Source: Pararge aegeria (taxonomy: Eukaryota > Arthropoda > Insecta > Lepidoptera > Nymphalidae). Taken from it: DNA of 64,000 bases. The position numbers and the translations under genes are program-made. Location of the stretch: positions 9,548,001-9,612,000 of the forward strand of contig NC_053200.1 in the NCBI RefSeq assembly GCF_905163445.1. The letters run 5' to 3'. The notes under the pieces were generated by a model. That model was not told the origin of the DNA and did no database searches. It worked only from the letters and a program-made list of their open reading frames with translations. Below, piece after piece: positions 57,956 through 64,000 of the stretch (position 1 is the first letter of the stretch; every line of letters starts with the position of its first letter).

Positions 57956-59332
57956 TGCTAGGGAAAACGTGATTTCTTGGTACCATTTTACATATCATTT
58001 TAGAAAAAGCAGACCTCGAAAGTATACCTACATAATACATATTATAGTTCAAAGTTCAAATTACATTCAATTAATTATTAAGTGTAAATCGCTTGGCGGT
58101 ACGTCTATGCCAAGGCTTGGTTATATAGCGGCCGCTTTCAAATTATGAGTTTTATGAATGCAACCAGTTGATATTAGCCGGACCGGCTTATAGAAATTAT
58201 TAATTCCAGTATATAAGCAACTACTTTTATGTGGAATTTATTAGAATATAAACAACAATTTTTGGTCACCAGTGAAGTTTGCAGATTTAAAAAGATTATT
58301 TTACATTCTGTTGTAGATCACAATCTATTATAGAATCGAAATGGAGGAGTTTTTGTCACAATAACATTAACCTACCTGTAAAGTTATAATACATTTAGTT
58401 AGGAGGTTAGTAAAATTTAAGACTGTCTGTAATGTTTATTTGTGAACACCACTTTTATATAAGTAAGTAGGTAATATTTAGTATTTAAAAATCGTGTCAG
58501 TGAAATTCTACAATCCGTTTAAAATTTTAAATAAGTCTGAACAGTGTTTATAAATATTTTCTCTATAACATTTAAACGCAGTCCAGTTTACGTCCTCAAA
58601 GTGAAAATTTATGATCCATTTTCATAAAAGTAAACGCTCAGTATTAAAGACAAAGAGAACAGTAACATTTGCTGTGAACCTTAGTTTTAAATTTTCATTT
58701 ATTTTATAGTAGTTTCTGAAAGATATACCTTAAAATATAAGCTATAATTTTTTATTTATTCATTGCTTCATGTGTATGTGTATACACACAGTATAAAGCA
58801 CACGATACTGTAAATAGGCATATGAACATGAAGCCCCGTCAGGGTACTATTGCACAAGTGCCGAAATTATTTTATAATTATTCTACAATTATGTATAATT
58901 ATTCCAAAACAGGTTTTTTGACCAAAGGTATTTCGTGTATGTCAGGAAAAAAAAGCTAAAAATTAATTTGATTTACAATTTAAATTCGTTTAGTAAAAGA
59001 GACGAAAATAAATGTCAGCGTGTTTATTATAATAATTAACATCTGTCAGAGTGTTTAGAGTCGAGACTTTGGAGCAGTTATAATGGTCATATATTTTACA
59101 ACATCTTGTCATTCTAGTATTAAAGTTTAAAAATGGGAAATAAATAACCTTTTAATTTATATACCGAGCAGTTTTAACCGAGAAGATAGTTTTTTAACAG
59201 TTATTTTATAATTATAAATCTAATAAACTACTAAGCTTGGATCTTTAAAACTTTCATTTAAAAGTCGATTATCATATTCTTTAAACTTTTGGTATATTAA
59301 TATACTCGTAAGTGGATTAAACCTAAAAAAAG

Positions 59333-59671
59333 TTAATTCATATTCCTAAAATTTCGGCACAAGTGAAATAAAAATTCCTCTCTTCCTGCGTGTATATCTT
59401 CTAGAATTCCTTTTCCTAGTCTCCAGAATAACGTCCCCACCATAATAGCTTCCACCTTTGCAACAGCTGGATACTGAATGTTCCAAAATTCCACGAACAG
59501 ACTTTCTATTTTTCTTTGGCTGGTTGAATAAAAATTTGACATGTTGCAGATTTTCTCGTTTAAATCAGTAACCATGTTTCTATATATATTGTACAGTCCA
59601 AATATTGTATAGCCTGACATTAATTCTATATCCTCCTTCGAAAAACGTGCTTTTATAATGCACTAGTTGTG
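59333..59671 (-). CDS. Unrecognised protein-like ORF, possible exon or gene fragment
   Basis: The frame is open from a TAG at about 59672 down to a stop at 59333-59335, with ATG at 59620 giving 95 residues. Upstream of that ATG the frame continues with KARFSKEDIEL, so the coding sense may extend past it. The product is rich in charged and aromatic residues (for example RKIESLFVEFWNIQYPAVAK and GKGILEDIHAGREEFLFHLC), unlike the Asn/Tyr/Leu-rich shadows nearby. I cannot assign a family. The upstream side abuts a Helitron-like end (CTAGT, then a tgccacgcag motif), so it may be a gene fragment carried or interrupted by a transposon, or a terminal exon of an antisense gene. Confidence 0.3.
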
Positions 59672-60221
59672 CCCTGCCACGCAGCACATTTTTTTGGAAT
59701 GATTGAGAAATGAGAAACAAAACAAAGAATACATTACATATACTTAAGTTTAATTTTGCAATATTTGTGGATATAAAATATTTTTTTGTTTATTTATTAA
59801 ATATAATCGACTATGTCCGATCGATTCGAAATTTGGTGCCATGATAATTCAATGATATTGAAAGTATATGGTAAGGTAACCATGACCGTTTGAAGATCAT
59901 CAGCTCTTTTATAGTGAACTTTTTATGAACTTTAAAATTTTATTACTTGTTTATTAAATATACCTTACACTTAAAAAATATTGTTAAATATACATAAAAG
60001 CCTTAATAATTCTAGAACTTAAGTAGGTAAACATTAAACTCATCTATCAGTTCACAAGAAAACTATCAAAGTATATAGTTGAAGAGTGCCGAGCGGGTTT
60101 TGAATTGAAAAACTTTTGCACGTGTCGGTTACGTGTTAGAATGTATATAAACTTTGGAGACGTTTCAATAACCATCTACTACAAGATCCTAATTAAATAC
60201 AAGTTTATCTCTTATCAATTT

Positions 60222-60470
60222 GACGGCCGACTGGCGCAGTGGGCAGCGACCCTGCTTTCTGAGTCCAAGGCCGTGGGTTCGATTCCCACAACTGGAAAAT
60301 ATTTATGTGATGAACATGAATGTTTTTCAGTGTCTGGGTGTTTATCTGTATATTATAAGTATTTATGTATATTATTTATAGAAATATTCATCAGTCATCT
60401 TAGTACCCATAACACAAGCTACGCTTACTTTGGGACTAGATGGCGATGTGTGTATATTTATTTAAAAAAA
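60222..60470 (+). mobile_element. SINE-A, near full length (tRNA-derived, Metulj-like)
   Basis: The tRNA-like head has A box TGGCGCAGTGG and B box GGTTCGATTCC. The body follows with gtgtctgggtgtttatctgt and ends around ggcgatgtgtgtatatttat. It resembles the butterfly Metulj SINE group as far as I recall that family. A SINE-C copy follows directly. Confidence 0.8.
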
Positions 60471-60483
60471 AAAATATTACTAT

Positions 60484-60727
60484 AAGTACTTAAACGCTCG
60501 ACTGCAATCTCAGCTGGCGGTAAGTAGTGAAGTGTTACAGTGACAGTTATACTAAACCCATATACAATCGGTTTCTTCACGGCAGTGATGCTTGTTCGCA
60601 CGGTGGTAACTAGCCACGGCCAAAGAACATTGAGGAATTAAGAATTCCTAAATTTGCCCCGCCGAGGATCGAACCCGGGACCTCCCACTTATAAGACCAC
60701 AGCGCTCACCACAGCGCCAGGGAAGTT
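60484..60727 (-). mobile_element. SINE-C, near full length
   Basis: It is reversed: gactgcaatctcagctggcg at the 3' end, then gaggatcgaacccgggacct and gctcaccacagcgccaggga. It abuts SINE-A. Confidence 0.8.
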
Positions 60728-61423
60728 TTTAAAAATTTCTTCGCGTAAATAAATATTTCTTTCTATAATTTCAGATCAACTTACTCTTATTAAATGGATA
60801 ATATGATTATTTGAACAGAAACGTAAACCAAGCTAACGTTCTTTTTTTGTACTTTTGAGGTGTATAATCCTCCAAAGACCTAAGCGAGTAAAACGAGGTT
60901 TAAAAGTTGTATGAGGGTCCTTTAAACCGTATTACGAATATCAGGAAATCTGAATAGAAATCTCAGAGTCAACTATTTTAAAATAATTATATAAGCTTCA
61001 CTTTTCTACATAAAATCGTGTTTATACCACTGAAAAACTAACATAGCTTCCCGGTAGGTATATATCTTACCCTAATACCGTAAACAACAAACGCAAACCG
61101 TGTTTGCAGGGTTCACTGAGTTCTGTTTACGGCTACCCGCAAGTTGTACAGAAAATTGCACGTTACTTGAACTGTGAAAATTGTTCCTTTTTTCTAACAG
61201 AATAAGTTGTATCTAAGCAACAAAGAGATAAAATACAATCACTGCTTATCCATTCGTATAAACTAACTGACTTTCAATAATAAATCTTCTAGTATTTTGT
61301 TCATAGATGTATTAGAAAGATAATATTTACAATTCTGCTGTATACATAAATCGTACTTAACTAAACTGGTAGGTTGAAAGTAGTCCTTTCCTTTTTACAA
61401 AAGTTGCGGTCAAAAATCAAATT

Positions 61424-61848
61424 AATTCAAAATTCATTTATATAAGCACTTTTGAAACGTCGTGTCTGTCTGTTTGTAGTGACTCTACCACCGATTCGGA
61501 AGGTAGATTCTACCGAGAAGAAGCCGGCCAGAAACTCAGCAGTTGCTCTTTTCCAACATCAACCATTTATATTCACATTTCAACATTCATTTTTCTATCT
61601 TGTGAGAGATAAAAACGGAAACTGATGCTTCCAAGCAACCTTGTCATAAACCAAGCAACCTTGTCATTAAAGTGTTATATTTCTACCAAGAAGCCGGCCA
61701 GAAACTCAACAGTTGCTCTTTTCCAACATCAACAATTTACATTCACATTTCAACATTCATTTTTCTATCTTGTTAGAAATAAAAGCGGAGCCAGATGCTT
61801 CCAAGCAACCTTGTCATAAACCAAGCAACCTTGTCATTAAAGTGTAAA
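61424..61848 (+). repeat. Repeat D copy with a tandemly duplicated 3' half
   Basis: The core (gtagtgactctaccaccgat) is followed by two copies of a segment of about 165 bp. Each begins near ctaccgagaagaagccgg or ctaccaagaagccgg and ends with two ccaagcaaccttgtcat units. Confidence 0.85.
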
Positions 61849-61849
61849 T

Positions 61850-61949
61850 CTAGTCGAATGATAAGAAGTATTTTTAAAATTGTAAACAGTTTCCGCAGGA
61901 TTATTTTAAACTGAAACAAACCCGAGCGAAGACGCGGGCCAAAGCCTAG
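61850..61949 (+). mobile_element. Helitron 3' end
   Basis: It has hairpin cccgagcgaagacgcggg and aaagcCTAG, then T. It lies directly after repeat D. Confidence 0.55.
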
Positions 61950-62194
61950 TATTATGATATATAATGAAATATTAGTAATTTAAACAACTGAGTATCCTTT
62001 TATTGCTGTGTTTTAGCAGATACCGTGATTATATGGTGTTTACGGCCCAAAAGTCCCTACATATATTAAGGAGAGGCTAACCCTTGCCTTTTGTAAAGAG
62101 GATAATACCATTGGGCGCATGCGAATTGCTTATCAGAGGAGCGCAACGATTTTCCATAATATACTAACTGCTTATGTTCCTTTTTTATACATAG

Positions 62195-62440
62195 CTAAAT
62201 GTTGCTTGCGACTTCGTACGCGTTCATTTTTTTTTTAAAAAGCCTTTTATTGTTCCTTAAAAAAACATAATAAATATAAAAATAGATAAGCTTTTGCAAA
62301 TTTGTTACGTTAGATTTTTTTTTTTTGACAAAATGAGTTATGAAACCGAGGGACCCCTTGTGGGTAAATGCCTCCTCCATTCTCTGCCACACAGTTCTGT
62401 TTAGCGCTCTTTCAAGCCAGTTCTTGCCAGCCACACTCTC
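62195..62440 (-). pseudogene. RTE-like LINE C-terminal fragment (second subfamily)
   Basis: On the minus strand it encodes AGKNWLERALNRTVWQRMEE followed by AFTHKG. This parallels the RTE C-terminus AGSRWRQAAQDRALWNSLQK but belongs to a different subfamily. The A-rich tail toward 62225 is a poly(A)-like 3' end. It appears inserted in a Helitron-like sequence whose halves lie on each side (62195-62222 and 62442-62697). Confidence 0.55.
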
Positions 62441-62441
62441 A

Positions 62442-62697
62442 ATTTCATCTGCGTCCGCGTTTATTATGGGTTTAAAAATCCTTTATTCTCTCTTCATTCT
62501 CCAGGATGCATAACTATAATAATTTCACCACGATAAGTTTAGCGGCCAAGCCATGAACGAGCTTCCCGCTTTTACGTAATAAATATCCATTTCCAAGATA
62601 CATGTTGCCAAATTACATCAAGATCGGTTCAACTGTTAGCTGAACATAAGTACGAGTAACAAACAAACAGACACAATCGCGCATTTATAACATTTGG
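62442..62697 (-). mobile_element. Helitron-like half, split by an RTE-like insertion
   Basis: On the minus strand it begins near aaatgttataaatgcgcgat and contains the family's tgtttgtttgttactcgtac. It ends at gcgtccgcgt next to the RTE piece. The matching 3' stub is at 62195-62222. Confidence 0.45.
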
Positions 62698-62906
62698 ATT
62701 ATATTAATCATCGGAATTAAATCTTGAGACACAATAAAGAATATGCAAAATAAAACAAACAGAGCCGAATTTTGAATTAAAAATATAATATGGATGAAAC
62801 AACTTTTAAAGTAAAATCGAGCACTAAAACTGAAATAACTATAAACTTCAAAGAATATCGAAACAACTACGAAAGCGTAGACTTTGAAATAACGATGATG
62901 TAGGTA

Positions 62907-63292
62907 TCTATATATATAAAAGGCAAAGGTGACTGACTGACTGATCTATCAACGCACAGCTCTAACCACTTGATGGATCGGGTTGAAATTTTGCACACAG
63001 ATAGTTATTACAACGTAGGCTTCCGCTAAGAGAGGATTTTTGAAATTTCCATCCCTAAGATGGTTCAATGGTGGTTGAAAGTTTGAATAAAATCTAACTT
63101 GAAAAACTTGAATTTGAACTTACTTTGATTATAGGCAAAGGCATCAAATTTAGATGAAAGTTTCTGATTTTTTAAATAATTTTCGTTCATATTTTTCTAT
63201 TAGCAGCAAGACTTTTTTTTAACCCTTTGTAGTTAAAATTTACCAATTCAACAATTTAACTTAACGTAAGCGAAGCCGCGGGCAAAAGCTAA
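62907..63292 (+). mobile_element. Non-autonomous Helitron, A|TC…CTAA|T
   Basis: It starts TCTATATATATAAAAGGCAA after an A and ends with gcgaagccgcgggcaaaag and CTAA before T. It is 386 bp and a second subfamily, distinct from the 15841/37980 type. Confidence 0.8.
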
Positions 63293-64000
63293 TTGGATAA
63301 ATTACTTTAAAGAGTAAGTACCCACCTAGCTACTTAGGAACTACTTATTCTTGTGCCTTGCACCTGGGAGAAAAATGTCTCCTGCCCATTCTCAGTTTTT
63401 GAATATTCAATATTCCATTCGTTTGGAATATGATACGTTTCAAATGATAAGCTAGGAAAACTTTTCGCGGAGTAAAGCAAATTAAGCAGAATTTTCATAG
63501 TAGCACTTTAGTTTTATTAAACCGTACAGAAGTTTGTTTATATGATTAAGTGACGGTATTTATAAATCCCCTAAAGGTATTTGAACAAAGCTGTTCAGTA
63601 GCAGAGCGTGTTAGAGACAGCAAACATTGAGTTACAGCCTACTAGTCGAATGATCAAAGTAGAGTAGTCAAACACGAAATGCACGTGCGAGTCCCAGAGG
63701 CTTTTCTATTTGTGTTTAGACAGTGGTGAAGCTAGCCCTAATACCTATAATATGCATCAAGACACACGATAGTGCGTCAGCCAAGATCCAGCTGAGAATA
63801 TGAACTGGCGTCGCAGTTATCGTGTGTAATATTATATGTACTAGCGGATACGTCTGCGTATTTATGATATCCTTGTGTCCAGAAACAACGATACAGGTAA
63901 AGCTAAAAGGAAATATACACAATATACCTATTACATCCGCAGCCTATTAACTTCCTACTGCTAGACAAAGGCCTTGCCTTTAATAGAAGTGACTGTTTTA

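Larger units (their letters stand above)
57581..64000 (+). other. Start of the next Dscam-like intron (runs off the window)
   Basis: The intron begins with gtaagt. I found no candidate for the following exon (Ig3 tryptophan and second cysteine). The content is AT-rich, with a degraded Helitron, an antisense ORF, a SINE-A next to a SINE-C, repeat D with a tandem duplication, an RTE tail and an intact short Helitron. 58150-59320 and 60740-61420 hold nothing I recognise. Confidence 0.6.

Noticed and set aside
1..64000. CRISPR array, operon or phage-like module.
   Set aside because: The sequence is clearly eukaryotic, with spliced exons, SINEs and LINEs. The only regular array (22005-23090) has 125-bp units with no spacer structure.

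Overview
The window is AT-rich eukaryotic DNA, most likely from a lepidopteran and probably a butterfly. I infer this from the mix of dispersed repeats: three tRNA-derived SINE families with clear A and B boxes, non-autonomous Helitrons that run from TC to CTAG/CTAA, RTE-type LINE 3' ends finishing in (GAT)n, LINE tails in (TTGACT)n or (AATG)n, and hAT-like MITEs starting CAGTGGCGTGCA. No reading frame exceeds about 140 codons, and there is no sign of bacterial gene organisation.

The one gene I can recognise firmly is the 5' part of a Dscam-family cell-adhesion receptor on the + strand. Five exons (25077-25195, 50294-50492, 51249-51404, 56359-56490, 57445-57580) splice in one continuous frame, with every boundary having AG before and GT after. 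They encode Ig1, Ig2 and the first half of Ig3. The signal-peptide exon and promoter are not identifiable upstream, and the exon for the second half of Ig3 is not seen downstream, so the gene runs off both sides. The first visible intron is 25.1 kb and full of transposon remnants. The Ig2 and Ig3 half-domain exons, which in arthropod Dscam1 are arrays of mutually exclusive alternatives, are present here once each. This points to a non-hypervariable Dscam paralogue.

Layout: 1-25076 is upstream or first-intron DNA with scattered SINEs, RTE and Helitron pieces, a 125-bp tandem array (22005-23090) and one promoter-like TATA/initiator pair near 7.7 kb. 25196-50293 is the long intron, with the densest set of nested and inverted transposons and one small antisense signal-peptide-like ORF (29448-29624). 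50294-57580 is the exon cluster. 57581-64000 is the start of the next intron, with an unrecognised protein-like antisense ORF (59333-59671), an internally duplicated repeat and a clean Helitron.

For the hunt, the most unusual recurring structure is a set of four near-perfect 16-23 bp hairpins with loops of only 3-5 nt. Two lie inside otherwise recognisable transposons, and one starts 64 nt after a Dscam 5' splice site. They look like products of replication template switching. SINE families are called A, B and C, and the other dispersed family repeat D, below; these labels are mine.
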